A stretch of 64,000 bases of DNA, from assembly GCF_028476545.1 (NCBI RefSeq), contig NW_026731909.1, positions 266,001 through 330,000 on the forward strand, written 5' to 3'. The translations under genes were made by a program, and so were the position numbers. The DNA is from Physella acuta (taxonomy: Eukaryota; Mollusca; Gastropoda; Physidae). The notes under the pieces are model-generated. The model saw only the letters and a program-made list of their open reading frames with translations. It was not told the origin of the DNA and searched no databases. Shown here piece by piece: positions 20,049 through 51,236 of the stretch (positions are counted from its first letter, which is position 1; the number at the start of each line of letters is the position of its first letter).

Positions 20049-22490
20049 ACAGCAGTGAATATTATTTTTTCTTAAACTGTAAATTTGAGAAATATTTATT
20101 GAAAATTGTGACTTTGATAATATAGAAATCGGAAAAGTTATTCTTCAAATCTAGAACCCTGGAACCAAAAAATAGTGGGTAGTTTTTGTAATAATATAAA
20201 CTTTAAAAAAAAGAGCTTGAAATGTTATTTTAAATCGTAAATTCAGTAGAAAGATAAATAATTCTGACAGTATCAATGTCTAAAATGAAACAATAATTAC
20301 CAGATAGAGGCAATATAAGCATGAGGAAAAACTTGTCACCCTGCACATAAATTAACCCAAGAGAAATTTGTAGCAGGACACACTGTATGTCAAAAGCTGT
20401 ATAAAATAAAACACGTACAGAAATGCTGAATGTATGGATGTAGTAAGTAAACAAGTATTGAATAGCAATTATGGATTTTGTGAATGGCCCTAAAACATGA
20501 GCAAACTACCAGTAGTATGTATTATGACTTGATAAAAAAAATTATCAATGACCACAAAAAAAAAAAATCAAGGTTAATTTTTTTCATGTAATTTTTTTTT
20601 TTACAACACATCAAAGGTATTTTTTTTTGTTTTTTTGCAGACAGAAATTTTAAATTTCAAGGAAATATTAATTGTAAATACAAAATTTTGCTCATCAAAA
20701 CTTTAAACAGAATTTTTTTTGTGTAAAAAATGGTTAAATCTCTGCAATGAAATCTGAATTTGTGAGATATATCTTTAATTTATTAATACTAATATAACTG
20801 AGCTTGAATTATTACTTAGCTAAAACAAAAAGTAGCTTGGAAAATTACTTTATGAAAACAAAACCCTGAATTCATGAAAATCATACCTCACTTAAATACT
20901 ACTTCATGACAACAGCCTACAGCATGATCCAATGAATATGTACATTCACAAACACAATGTCCAGAGATCCATTAAAGTGTTACACAGAATGCAACCAAAT
21001 ATCATTTGTAGAAACATGTAAATGATAGTGGATTGTAAATGTCATTGTGGTCATGGGAAGATAACTAACAAAAATCAAAAAGTCAGTAGGAAATGGAAGG
21101 TGTTTTCCCCTTAAAGATCACTGCAGTCTTGTTTAGAAATGGAGAGGGGTAATCAAATATATTATATTAAACTAAACTGGGTTTTTGTAAGTTTTCTGAG
21201 AGGTAACTATACAAATAAACTGATGGAAAGCCATGAAATAGTGATGGAATGTGTATGATGTTCAGCTTGTGTGTTTTGTTAGTAGAGAAATCAAGGATTA
21301 ATTTAATAAACATGTAGGTTTTGGTTGGCAGTAAATCTTCCAATCAAAAAATTCCAACCAAAAAAAAAAAACCACCATAAAAGTTACAAGCAATGTGTAT
21401 GATTAAAATAAAATTGTTTTAAGGTTAAGGAAAAACTTGTACAATAATTTACTCTAACAACCGTGAATGAAATATTTGAGTAAAATTTCTTATATAATTA
21501 CAATAAAGTTTTGCTTGTAGCCATCCTTATTTTGATAACAATTGCACACTGTCACTCATGCAAATAATCATAACAGCCAGAAAAATACTAGAACATAATT
21601 TTTGTAAAACAAAAGACTATATATTGTTAAACTTTTCCATTCCACCATTCTGTTTTATTTTTAAGTTTTAATACTACAAGGATTTCAAGCAATATATCTT
21701 ATGTGTAACAAAACACCAAATTTTAAATATAAATGTTTTGGGTCGTGTAACAGCCTTCAGCTGTCTAAATCCCACCAGGGAAAACGTTCCTATTAAGAAT
21801 TTTTTTCCTCTATCTGGCAACTTCAATGCTGTTTTTTTTTTTCCAATCTAGCAACTTCCTATATATTGAATTTAAATGCTGTGTATTTTTTTTTAAAATG
21901 GGTACTTTTTTTACATATCTAAATACTCTTGTTTCAAAATTGTAATTTCCTTTTAATAAATAAAGTTTTTGTTCTTTATTAAGCTGTTACTTTTAAGTTA
22001 TCAAATATTTTTTTTATAATTAAAATGTGTCTCTTTCTCTCTACATATTAATAGATCACAATTTAAAAAGTTACCTCTATTACTATATTTTAGAGTTTCA
22101 TTATGCATTTCTATGTACCGATTAGTTTGTTTCGAATAAATTTGTTTTGATTTACTTTAAAATATTAATTACTTTTTAATCTCATTACATAGAATATTTT
22201 TAAAAATTTACAGTACAAAAAATCTGAAACCCAAAATAAGCTTGATATAGTGAGTAGCGTATTTTTTTAAAACTGACTTTAAATAAATATTATGTTCAGA
22301 CAACAAAACTGTTGTACTGACTTGAATTACACTTACTATAACAAAGCAAAATGGGAATCCTCAGAACAACAAAGTAATGCTATACACTATACAACATAAA
22401 ATATGTGGAGAAACTCTGTACATAATACCAGCTACAACCTTGGTATGCCTGTACAATAAGCACTGCCTTAATGGCCAGATTCTTATTAGA
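20049..22490. other. AT-rich 3' flank of the CLC gene, probable long 3' UTR plus intergenic DNA
   Basis: No ORF with a recognisable domain on either strand. Part of it must be 3' UTR of the minus-strand CLC gene, whose stop codon is at 22804-22806, but the cleavage site is not determined. Poly-T and poly-A runs are frequent. Confidence 0.45.
21975..21980 (-). terminator. Candidate polyadenylation signal AATAAA for the CLC gene
   Basis: The first canonical AATAAA I find on the minus strand after the stop codon, about 825 nt downstream. An ATTAAA variant lies nearer (22175-22180). In such AT-rich DNA either could be chance. Confidence 0.2.
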
Positions 22491-22495
22491 AAAAA

Positions 22496-22803
22496 TTAGA
22501 TGAAAAGTATAGACACTGGGTCTTGCAGGATTTAGTTGAAAAGTATAGACTGGGTCTTGCAGAATTTAGTTGAAAAGTTTAGACTGGGTCTTGCAGAATT
22601 TAGTTGAAAAGTATAGACTGGGTCTTGCAGAATTTAGTTGAAAAGTATAGACTGGGTCTTGCAGAATTTAGTTGAAAAGTATAGACTGGGTCTTGCAGAA
22701 TTTAGTTGAAAAGTATAGACTGGGTCTTGCAGAATTTAGTTGAAAAGTATAGACTGGGTCTTGCAGAATTTAGTTGAAAAGTATAGACTGGGTCTTGCAG
22801 AAT

Positions 22804-22832
<29 letters not shown>
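22496..22832 (-). repeat. 34-bp array derived from the last CLC codons and stop
   Basis: About ten copies of a 34-bp unit, on the minus strand AGACCCAGTCTATACTTTTC then AACTAAATTCTGCA. The most upstream copy is the true end of the reading frame (GACCCAGAGTCTATACTTTT then CAACTAA, encoding DPESILFN and stop). The others follow as 3' UTR. They are nearly identical, so the amplification is recent. Confidence 0.92.
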
Positions 22833-41377
<18,545 letters not shown>

Positions 41378-43669
41378 TGTTTAAATTCATTGGTCAACAT
41401 TGGGTTATCAGTGACAATGGTTACAAATAGTTCCAAATGTCATCATAGGCAACAAGTGAGTTTGTATTCCAATAGCATGTTGATGTTACAATTACAGTGA
41501 TTGAGTTTAGAATAAGTAATATGGGAGATTTTGATTTATTGGAGCAAATGGTGGAAGGGGGTAAATTTATTAAAATTAATATTTTTTATGTGCAGTGAAT
41601 ATGTAGTTAGAGATAAAAACAGGGATTAAACAAATCCAGAAGAATTTGATGTGCAGAGATGTACAAGCAGCTGTTCACACTAATAACTGGTCATCTGTAA
41701 CAAAAAAAAAACAGTAGCCTAAATGTTAGGTTGCCTACATGTTGACATGTTAAAATATTAAAATAAATAACAACATAATTATTTATTTTAAAGGTGAGGT
41801 ATGTTTTAAAATAGTTATTTTACTATTGCATTGAATGTAAAATTAAGATAGCGCATGTGTTACAAATGCACGCATTTTATAACAATATTAACTTGTTTCA
41901 TGTCAAGTATGTTAATTTGATTTACTAAATAGAGATTATTACCAATATCATACTAATTGAATTAATTTGTAATTGTAGGCTAGAATGGTAGAATGTCTAC
42001 TAATTTAAAAATTGAATTAAGTAACACAAATCATGCCACATCAAACACTGAGGAAGTGAAAATGTAATGTATATGTAAAAAAAACTACCAGTAACTAATA
42101 TGTATGATTAGTAGGTTGATTATGTATGAATTATACATTAACATATACACATTTAAAACTCATAATCACTTTGAACAGGTGAATTACCAATAAAACTATC
42201 CTTTTTAAAAATATATTGTACAAAAATGATCAAATACAATGGTGCTTTGCTGGTGCCTAAAACATTTACTAGCGTAACAGTACACGCAACAATGAGACAT
42301 GATACAAATGCTTAGCATGACTACTATTGTAAATAGAAAAAAAAAAAAAGACATATATATTAAGAAAAATTTTAATTGGTTTAGTTAGTGGAAAAAACAT
42401 TAATAAGTCACAACATTAAGAGAAATAAAATCTATTAAAATCTTAAAAAAGGTGTATATTTTTTAGTTTCTTTTTACCACCTTCTACTACGATAGTAAAA
42501 AAAAGGTTTTAAACTCTGGCACTACCTGTTTTAATACATTTTGAACTAGCCAATCTGGACAATCACACACAAAAGGCATGATGCATTTAATAAAATTTCA
42601 TAAAGTTAATTTAGAAAAAAAATAACAATTTAAATTAAAATTATTAACTGTAAAGATCTACAATAAATATTTTTTTGACATAAATGACCAAACAAAAAGA
42701 AGTTTTGGATTTGATATTATGATGACCTATTATACATACAATGTAAAAATAAAATGCAGTTGTGGTGTGATTAGAAAAATACAAAAACAATGAAAAATCA
42801 AAGTTTTTGTTGTTGTCATAACTAGTATAAAAGTAACTTGTTTTTTCAACATTTTATAATATATTTTTTTAATTTCCTAATTTTGCCAGACAATATGAGC
42901 CAAATAATTAGTTGCTGGTGTACTTTTTATAAGCAAATATTAAAGCAATGATTTATTGAAAGTAATGACAGGATAGCCTTGTGATTTCGTTGATAAATCT
43001 ATCAGTCTTTTTTTTAAATGTAACAAAAAGTTTACAAGTTTATTAGTGAAAAAACAGCAAGTAAATACAGTGAATGTTAATGAGATGAAACTAAATTAGG
43101 TCTAATAATGTATAGCCTATTGTACTACAGCAAGTATAAAGTGTGACTCATGCATAAATGGTTAAACACAGCAGCCTTTTAATAAAGAAAACACTGACAA
43201 GACATTCTATTCACAGTAAATGATAATTTATGCTTACCAATAATTATCTAATTCTTCAAACTCAGGCAGGTAAAAACAGAAGAGAGAATTGTGTTAGAAC
43301 AATCTATGACCCTGCAGTGGTAAATTTAAACTATTTGCAAGGATTGTACACAATTTTATTATTTTCTGCCTATATCCTACTAAGCTTAAGAAAAAGTTTG
43401 GTAGTCCCATTTTATGGCAAATTATAATTTAAATTGGTAGACCTAAAAACTGTAATTCATAATCTATTAGTACCCAGGTCTTAGAAGATTTTGGTCCAAG
43501 GAATTATTACATTATACAATTCATTTCTAAATCTAACTAATAGGTCATCATAATAGGATTGACAAAAAAAAAACTACACTAGTAGATTCTAGGTCTAAAT
43601 ATTTGCTTAAAGGCTTATTTTAAAACTACTTTTACAAATTGGTCCAGTAGATCTAGTACAAGATCTATG
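41378..43669. other. Upstream of the CLC start codon: 5' UTR or intergenic, nothing recognised
   Basis: AT-rich with no array and no recognised element. A non-coding first exon and promoter of the CLC gene may lie here or beyond 44.2 kb. I cannot place a transcription start. Confidence 0.45.
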
Positions 43670-44206
43670 GGTAATCTATCGTTTTGGGTACGTAAAATCG
43701 CCCGCGACTTGTAATGTGAAAAACAGGTGACTCCTTAAACTTTAATAATTATTTCACATTTTGAGGAGGATTTATGTTTTTTAAAATACAAAAATGTTTC
43801 CTTGTTTTATTTATGTACCTGTTTTTAAACAATTGAATTAAAACTTTTCCGTAATAAATGAAGACTAGCGATGTTTCCAACAGATGCAACCATTTACTAT
43901 AGCAGCCATCTTGTCTAAGTTTTATTTTTATAAGCTTATAGCGCCAGATTCAGGGGGAAGCCACTCTATTTTACAAATGGCTGCTGTTTATATAGCAAAT
44001 TTTGCTATCAGACACTGCTGTTTAAAGTTAATTTCTGGCCTATATCGATATATTTAGCCATTGATTTAGGTTTATTATTCATATGTATCTTTAATATTTG
44101 ACACAAATATATCACAATAAACTTCTATTAAAGCCTTGACAATGAGGTAACGTTTTCGTACATTACTAGCCGCGGCGATTTTACGTACCTAAAACGATAG
44201 ATTACC
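43670..44206. mobile_element. Intact-looking MITE with GGTAATCTATCG termini and 8-bp duplication
   Basis: A 537-bp element. Left terminus GGTAATCTATCGTTTTGGGT then ACGTAAAATCGCC; the right end is its inverse with one mismatch over about 33 bp. Perfect 8-bp duplication GATCTATG (43662-43669 and 44207-44214). The interior is AT-rich, with no ORF of note. The GG terminus with 8-bp duplication would fit Merlin; hAT usually starts CA and P elements also make 8-bp duplications. Superfamily left open. Confidence 0.85.
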
Positions 44207-44572
44207 GATCTATGCAAATGTTAGTCTACTCTTAGATCTAGAAATAACTAACTGGACATAGTACTACAATGTAGCAAGTCTAGAGTCTCCAGAGTTCTAT
44301 AGTACTAGTACTATCAATAATCTCAGGGTATAGTAGATCTACTCACTACTACTGGTTAGCGAATACTAGACAGTGGTGTCCAAGCCGCCCAGGAAATAGA
44401 TCCTAAGTCCTAATCAAAATTAAAAAATTCTATTCTAGGCCCTAAATAAAAAAAGCGTCTCTCTCCTGACTTAAATTTTCAGTGAGCATTTTATGATTTT
44501 TTCCAGACTTGGACATATGTAGACTCTAGATCTTACATTATATACAATAAAATTATTAAACCCAAATCTAGA

Positions 44573-44650
44573 GATTACTACTAGATCTACTAGAATAGAT
44601 CTAGAGATCTAGATCTAGAATCTAGATATTAGATATCTACTCTAGAGATG
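44573..44650. repeat. TAGATC-rich simple repeat
   Basis: Dense overlapping AGATCTAG/TAGATCTA units, self-complementary and able to form small hairpins. A smaller patch of the same lies at about 45464-45479. Confidence 0.75.
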
Positions 44651-46778
44651 ATTCTTTTGATTAAAATAAAAGGTTTTTGACCTTTTTTTTAACCTCACTT
44701 GACACAAACACACTAGACTCACAGCATTTAAGAAATCACAAATCTATTTAATATTCATATTACTGTGTAATAATGTGTAAGCTAGGTGGTAAGTAGTGAA
44801 GTGGGTAGTGTTAGCTGGGAGAGAGTCAGTGACCACTAGTGAGTGAAAAGTGAGACATCCGCGAATTTGTAGTTGGGTCCTGCTCAGACTGGTGACAGTG
44901 AATCACTCAGTCAATTCAATTAACGATAATTTGCAAATACAGATTAAGACCATTCTAAATGTACAAATAAACAAATCGATAGTTCGCTTTTGGTTATAGT
45001 TTAAAATTAAAAGTATTCTTGAATTAATACTAGATCTACATTGCTTACCAAAATAAAAACTGCAATACAGAAGCAGATGAGATTTGTTTTTAATAAAAAG
45101 TATTAGGCTAAAGATATAGCAGACTTACCACATAAAAATGTACAGAAAAAGCCAAAAGAATTCGTACATTTGCCAAACAAGAATTCAAGTTACATATTTC
45201 CTAGTGAGAAGCATTGCGATTGTCTAATGACTAATACAGTTATGTCTCTTATATTTGTGTAGAATTTTATACTGAATAATATTTCTAAAAAAAGTTTGGT
45301 GTGTTGGAGGGGGGAAATGTGCCTTTGGAGGGAGGGGGGTACAGTTAAAACAGGGTAAACTAATTTTGTCGTACTACTTCCCTGTTTAGTGTGTAGTGTT
45401 CAGTAAGGACCACTGCCGGTTACCAGAAACCTCTCAATAGTTGATACAGAACTACAAATTAATATAGATCTAGATCTAGCTACCACTTATTAAGTCATTG
45501 GTATTTTATGATATTTGGTCAACACGACTAGAACGGTACTCAACTTATCGTATTCACAGACAGTTACAGACATACAGACAAAATTGCAACTGAACTTTTA
45601 CGACACTCAAGGAGGTGTAAACTGTCCCGTCGAGTTTGTTAAAATCGATTTTTTGCCAAAAAATAAAATTAAAATTTTAAAAATTAAAAAAAAATTAGAC
45701 AAAAAATGCTTTTGTTGAATTTAAAGGGAATGTAGCACTGTAGATCAAATGGTCAGTGTTTTGATTGGTTTAACTCCCTTGACATATGTTGGCATTTTAA
45801 AAATAATTATAGTTTTCCAAGTGTTATGTGTTGATTATTTGTTAAATTTTCACATATTTACACGATTATGAAATCAATTCAATTCGTATTTCAAATTAAG
45901 AATATATTTTTAAATTACTGTAACCGCAAGAAGGAATAACAAAGGCTAAGCATCTAGTAACAAAATGTCATAAATACCATTTGGTAGGTGAGTTTTGTCA
46001 GGCAGTATAAAAAATTCCATATTACAGTGGATACTTTAAAAAATGTTTTAAAGTCACCACAATGTTATAGGTATACAATGCACACAAAATACTTATTTAC
46101 ATCAAAGGCTCTACTTAATATTAATCCTCATCTTAATGGGCTTTAGCTCTTAGACTCCACTCTACCAGTAGCAACGTACACCATTGGATTTGTGAACAGA
46201 TGTTCATGTGGATTCTCCTCAGTCCAATGCGTCAATAATCTTGTTGTCGTACTGATAAGGAACTGTTAATGTTGATGTTCATTTTTAAAAACCTCTAATG
46301 TGTGAAAACAGATTCTTATCGGTGAGCCATATGGACGTAGTGGCGGCTTAGGTAGCCCCGTGGCCCAGCGTTTTAGGGAGTCTAAATTTACTCATTATAT
46401 CTTTTTAGTTAGTTTACAATGTCTGTTTGTTTGTTTGTTTGTTTGTGGCGAATATTGTAGTTCAATTTTGACTCATTTCTAATACAGAGATTTCGTCAAA
46501 ACTTTTCTGGCACATAATCGTTTTTGATAATGATGTAAGAATATAATTTAAAAAAAATCTAATTAGATATTCAATTAGTCATTATAATTTAATCAAAAGA
46601 TTAAACCAAGCAATAATAAAAGGGGAGATAACAACATATGTTAATTTCAAACGAACACTCGATCAAATTTTTGTTACTATAGAGAATGAAAACGACCACG
46701 GAGGTAATGCAGGGGCAGGTAATTGTCTTGTAAGCTACTGTATTGTAAAGCAAATATTGTTAGTCGTACGTGATGTCT
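44651..46778. other. Intergenic DNA, nothing firm
   Basis: Includes a less AT-biased patch at 44740-44950 that could be a first exon or promoter, G-runs near 45310-45345, and a 67-codon ORF at 45515-45718 without a recognised domain. No element ends found. Confidence 0.4.
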
Positions 46779-46781
46779 TTA

Positions 46782-47203
46782 GGGGTCGTCCATAAATGAC
46801 ATCACACTCGTAGGGGGGGGGGGGGGTCCGTAATTTTGTGACAGTGTGTGATGAGCGGAAGGGGGGAGTTCAGATGGTGCGACGCCACACTTTTGCATTA
46901 TAAAAAAAGCAATATTAGAAAACGAATTTTAGACGTTATTTCGCGTTTTAGAAAACGGTTTTGATAAATTGTAATAGGAATTTATCAAAATGCTCTATGT
47001 TGACAGAGTTCTGACAAGATTTTGGACACATATCAATGTTTTAAGAAAAATTAAACAGCAATTTTGAGGGGGGTTGTAGGCTGAGGTGTGACGTAATTTT
47101 AGGGGGGAGGGGGTCTGGCTTTTTGTGACGACGTGTGACGGAGGGGAGGGGGGGGGAGGCAAAAATCGTCCAAAAAAGCGTGACGTCATTTATGCATGAC
47201 CCC
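46782..47203. mobile_element. PIF/Harbinger- or ISL2EU-like MITE
   Basis: 422 bp with inverted ends GGGGTCGTCCATAAATGACA/TCAC and GTGACGTCATTTATGCATGA/CCCC. It is flanked by TTA on both sides (46779-46781 and 47204-47206), the 3-bp duplication used by PIF/Harbinger (TA for ISL2EU). Two G-rich subterminal blocks with GTGTGACG motifs. Termini of the GGGGTCATCCATAAAT type recur in many animal genomes. No ORF. Confidence 0.78.
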
Positions 47204-47206
47204 TTA

Positions 47207-47764
47207 TTAATTAAAAGTGAGTCACCTAAAAGTAGAAAATTAAACAAGCAAAAAGAAAATATTTATAATTTAAGTTTTTAAATTCACAGACAATTTACAA
47301 CAAAAAAAAAATTAAATAAAAAAAAAAACTTATTCCTTGAGTAAAACATTGGGTGTTTGTGAAATATCTTGCTCAATTTAGTGACAAAATTAACTAATAT
47401 TTTAAAATAGGTTAGAAATTAATTAAAAAATTATTAACGAAAAAAAAACGACAGATAGTAGTCTTATTTAGTCTGGTTTCACTTACAGAAATAGAAAATG
47501 TATTAGCTCTCTTCCCTCTACAAATCGTTATTTAGCTGTTAATTACATTACTGCCACTGGGAGCCACCAAGGAATGGGGTGTGGGGGTGTGGGATGGGGG
47601 TGTGGGGGTGTGGGGATATTCCTGAGAAATCCCCGCCATCTATGCTATTCGATCCGAGTGTTATGCCAGTAATTAAAGGCTCAGTATTTTCTTGACGGTT
47701 GCTCTGAGTCCGTCGACAGTGGTCGTGTTTTGTATTAAAGATGTCTGAATCTTGCCATATTTAG
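47207..47764. other. Intergenic DNA with a G-rich GGGGTGTG patch
   Basis: AT-rich, plus a strongly G-rich tract at about 47576-47620 built of GGGGTGTGGGGGTGTGGGAT units, a possible G-quadruplex former. Confidence 0.5.
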
Positions 47765-47891
47765 AATTTAGAAAGGGATAGGGTCGACAAAACTCAACGC
47801 TGCTAAACCGAGTTCAAACCCCGGGCAGAGGAAGCTAGATAGTTGGGGACAGCAACATTTCTGGGAGAGAAAATTCCAAAATTAAACAAGT
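47765..47891 (+). mobile_element. tRNA-type SINE (family A), 5' part only
   Basis: GTCGACAAAACTCAACGCTG, ACCGAGTTCAAACCCCGGGC (box B), GATAGTTGGGGACAGCAACA and AATTCCAAAATTAAACAAGT match the head of the copy at 56588. It ends next to the MITE at 47900 and the remainder is not found beyond it. Confidence 0.7.
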
Positions 47892-47899
47892 GAGGGGTG

Positions 47900-48061
47900 C
47901 AGAGTTTCTTCCAGGCATTCCCCCCCCCCCCCCCTCACGAACGAATTGAAATTTATTTAGAAAACATATACTTTTACTGCACCCCCGGAAAATATTGTCC
48001 CCCCCCCCCCCCCACCGTAAATATCGTGCCACCCGGAGAAAAAAGTCTGGAACAAACACTG
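47900..48061. mobile_element. hAT-like MITE, G/C-tract family, complete
   Basis: 162 bp with termini CAGAGTTTCTTCCAGGCAT and GTCTGGAACAAACACTG. Flanking 8-mers GAGGGGTG and GAGGGGGG match at seven of eight positions. Internal C-runs and TTAGAAAACATATACTTTTA as in the copy at 2362-2522. This copy best establishes the family's 8-bp duplication. Confidence 0.85.
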
Positions 48062-48109
48062 GAGGGGGGGCTGGGGTTGGGTGGTAGACGAACGTTCTTC
48101 TCCTACCCC

Positions 48110-48167
48110 ACCCCCCCCCCCCCCCCAACCCCTTCCCTCGTCAAAGAGATGCCTAAAAGAAACCCTG
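48110..48167. mobile_element. Fragment of the G-tract hAT-like MITE family, inverse
   Basis: Ends CAAAGAGATGCCTAAAAGAA then ACCCTG, the reverse complement of the family start CAGGGTTTCTTTTAGGCATC, after a C-run. It lies beside the complete copy, so the two may have inserted independently or form a compound. Confidence 0.55.
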
Positions 48168-49059
48168 GCCATAGACACTAAGGCAGCTCAATTTAAGTAG
48201 GACGATGCCATTTAAAAAAAACAAGTCTGCTGTTGAATGAAGATTGGCCTTCTCAAATCAAGTTAACGGCTGTTGTTCAAGTATGTTTAGATAGAAATAC
48301 AGAATAGTTTTTATTTTTAAATTTAAAAAAAAAAAAAGAAACAACGGTTGTCGACCCCTGCCTTAGAGAATCCCCCAGCGAGCCTAAATGACACAGCAGA
48401 CTGCGATTGATCCAGAGTTGTTTTTTTTTTCCTTTTTCAGCTTCTTTCCTTCTTGTCTTGTGACGTCATGGCACATGACGCTACGTCACAGTAACATTTG
48501 AAACTGTCGCCCAACGACGGCGCGCTGAGATCGATGAGAAAAAGAGGGGGGAAAGTACATGGCGAATAACAGTCTACGCTTCGTATTTTTTTTTCAACAT
48601 GGCGTGCATGTTTGAAAGTAGGTCATGTGTATGATGAGTATGTTTTAAAAACCTGCATTTACTTTAATTGCCATCGTAAAGAAAATGTCGATGAAATTGT
48701 GGTATAGATTTTCACGCGGTTTTTGTTGTCGCTTGCTGACATGAAAGATAATGTGTATTATGGTGTCTAGTTTTATTACTGTAGACCAGGTCGACATGTC
48801 TGGTTGCATGTGTGTGCATGTATGTGCTCTGCAGCAGCATCCACTGATGGATAGTGAGGAAGGGAGGGTGGATTGTGATGACAAGGCATCAATGTACTGT
48901 GCATGTTACAGATGAGCAGTATTTTTTTTTCAATGACGAAACTGAAAAAAAAAAAATTCAGTCTAATTTACCCATCCCTAAACCCTCCCCACACCCACCC
49001 CACCCCCCACTTCTTTCCTGGAATTTTATAATGCTGCACGAATACAATATTTTATAATG
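48168..49059. other. Intergenic DNA, nothing recognised
   Basis: A somewhat GC-richer patch at 48440-48560, including two TGACGTCA-like/ACGTCA sites near 48461-48490, could be regulatory. Otherwise AT-rich with T-runs. Confidence 0.4.
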
Positions 49060-49137
49060 CTCAGGGGAAGGGGCATTTGAAATTTAACTGGAGGGGTGGC
49101 GATTTAAATTTCCAGAGAGGGCGGACACTGGTTAAAA
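49060..49137. mobile_element. Fragment of the G-tract hAT-like MITE family
   Basis: GGCATTTGAAATTTAACTGG and GGCGGACACTGGTTAAAAAT match the interior of the copy at 5866-6173. No termini. Confidence 0.5.
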
Positions 49138-49140
49138 ATA

Positions 49141-49187
<47 letters not shown>
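49141..49187. repeat. TA microsatellite
   Basis: About 23 TA units directly after the MITE fragment, at the same place where other copies read TATATTTTCTATATAAA. Confidence 0.9.
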
Positions 49188-49189
<2 letters not shown>

Positions 49190-49518
49190 TATATATAATA
49201 CGAATTCTAGGGGTAATAAATAAAGATCAACAAGCCAACTACTTTGGTGCCCCGTGTATCGACATAGTAAAGCGTCAGCTTATGTTAAAAGTTATCCTCA
49301 TTCCTTACCTAAGCTAAGCCCCCGAAAGAGCCATCCAAAATGTGTATAAATCCGTGTAATGTATTTGTTCACAATCGTCTGAGCTCGAAACCAATACTTG
49401 TTTTATTTAAGACATGGTTGTTACGGTGATAGGAGCGTATTTACGGTGTGTGGGGCCCTTGATTAAAAAAAATAGATATAGGATATCCTTGCTGTGCTCA
49501 AAGCAGCTGTTGACAAAG

Positions 49519-49800
49519 CCCCGATATGGACAAACCATCTATGGTTAAACCAAATATGGTCAAAGCACCTGTGGTCAAAGCCCCTCTGAAGACAAGCCAT
49601 ATACAGTCAAACCACCTGTGATCAAACCACCTGTGGTCAAAGCATCGCTATAGATATACCCACTATGGTCACACAGCCTACTGTCAAACCACCTATATAC
49701 AAGGCTCTTGTGGTCAAAGCCCCGCTGTGGACAAACCACCTAACGTCAAACCGCCTTTAATCAAAACAGCTCTGGTCAAATTATCTAAAACCGTGAGGGC
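49519..49800. repeat. Degenerate 17-18-bp repeat (TGTGGTCAAAGC)
   Basis: About fifteen imperfect units of (C/A)TATGGTCAAACCACC or CTGTGGTCAAAGCCCC. Old and diverged. Confidence 0.7.
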
Positions 49801-50544
49801 CCCTCATAAAACATCTCTCGAACACAGTGACGATCATAGCTCAGTGTCTATTTACATGGACAACGCACTACAACAGAGCATATCTACCAGGCGCGTTTAT
49901 TCAGCCTAAATGAAAGAAGCAGCACAACTACTGTTTTAGCATCTGTTACGTCAAACAAAATATTGACCAGCTGTAATGAAACGAAACAAAACAAGCTATT
50001 AACGTTTGTGTTACGTTTGAAAGTTGAATGCGGCCGTCAATATTTAGGTTCGTTAAAACCAATCGATTGAACGACATGCGACAAGCGTTTGTCGAAAATA
50101 GCGGATGTATTCATGTTCGTTAAATCAAACTGACCCAAAAACATGTGCGTTTTTTTTTTTTTTAAATCTAAGTCGACTTTAAACGTAAACGAAACAAATA
50201 ATGACTCAAAAAATGTCAGTAGGCCTACATCTTTTTCTATACAGAAGAATATAAAACGGATTTAAAAAAAAAATTAAGTGGTAAATAAATTTACTCAGTA
50301 AACCCCCAACATACTAACATAAATTTAACGCATAGTATAGTGTGGCATAAAATGTATCTTGAAAGTGCCAATTTACATTTTTCGTATCGAAGCACCATGT
50401 ATAATCGATAACCCTAAGCCAAACCAAGATACCATCGTTAATCTGAAAGATAAATAAATGCTAGTTGAATATGTTGAAATAAAACGAGAACACATTTTGT
50501 CTATGAACGTCTTATGTTTTGTTCATTTTTGGCCCCACTTAATC
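49801..50544. other. Intergenic DNA, nothing recognised
   Basis: AT-rich with a few CpG-containing patches. No ORF with a domain and no array. Confidence 0.45.
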
Positions 50545-50757
50545 GTTTGAGGGAGGGCGTGGTCGATTGGTGGAGCAAACGACTGCTAACCAAAATTTAT
50601 CGAGTTCTAATCCGAGTTCTGTCCGTAGAACGTCCCTGAGTGCACCAATTTTTATGTTTACCTGACTCAAGTTAGGGAAAATAAAGGCAGCTGGGCATAA
50701 GTCTGAACACACTATCCCTACAAATCTAGAGGTCACAGAAACAGGTGAATTCTACTC
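50545..50757 (+). mobile_element. tRNA-type SINE (family B), near full length
   Basis: Head GAGGGAGGGCGTGGTCGATT and GGTGGAGCAAACGACTGC, box-B region CGAGTTCTAATCCGAGTTCT, then GTAGAACGTCCCTGAGTGCA, GTTTACCTGACTCAAGTTAG, AGGCAGCTGGGCATAAG and a GTGAATTCTACTCACTT end. Reference copy for the family here. Confidence 0.75.
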
Positions 50758-50854
50758 ACTTGGCGCATGGACTGTCAGGTTCGAAATGGATATTTACTTA
50801 ATCGTTCAACTCTTAACTTTAGCATACCACCACGCCCCGATCCTTCAACCACAC

Positions 50855-51062
50855 CAGAGGTGTAGCGAGGGGGGGGGGACATATATCCCCGGGCGCCGAC
50901 CTTAGGGAGCGCCAAAATGGATTGGAAAAACAAATTGAAAGTTTGAGAGGGTGGTGCAAAAAAGAAAGTTTGAAGGCAGGGGTGCAAATCGAAAGTTTGA
51001 GGGGGGGGGGGTGCAAATCGAAAGTTTGTCCCCGGGCGCCGGAAAGGGTCGCTACGCCTCTG
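50855..51062. mobile_element. hAT-like MITE, CAGAGGCGTAGCG family, complete
   Basis: 208 bp, ends CAGAGGTGTAGCGAGG and GTCGCTACGCCTCTG, perfect 8-bp duplication AACCACAC (50847-50854 and 51063-51070). Interior: CCCCGGGCGCCGACCTTAGG and three GTGCAAATCGAAAGTTTG-type units. The perfect duplication implies a recent insertion. Confidence 0.9.
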
Positions 51063-51236
51063 AACCACACATAGCCACACACAAATTCCCAAAACAACTC
51101 TAACTAAAAACTAGAAACACCAATGATCAAAACAGCGATTTCCGCTCGAATGTAAGTTTTGCTAGCGCTTGGTCCAACTTGATTCTTTAATTCCGAACTC
51201 TAACAAACCTCTACCGTCCTCGATCAACCACACACG

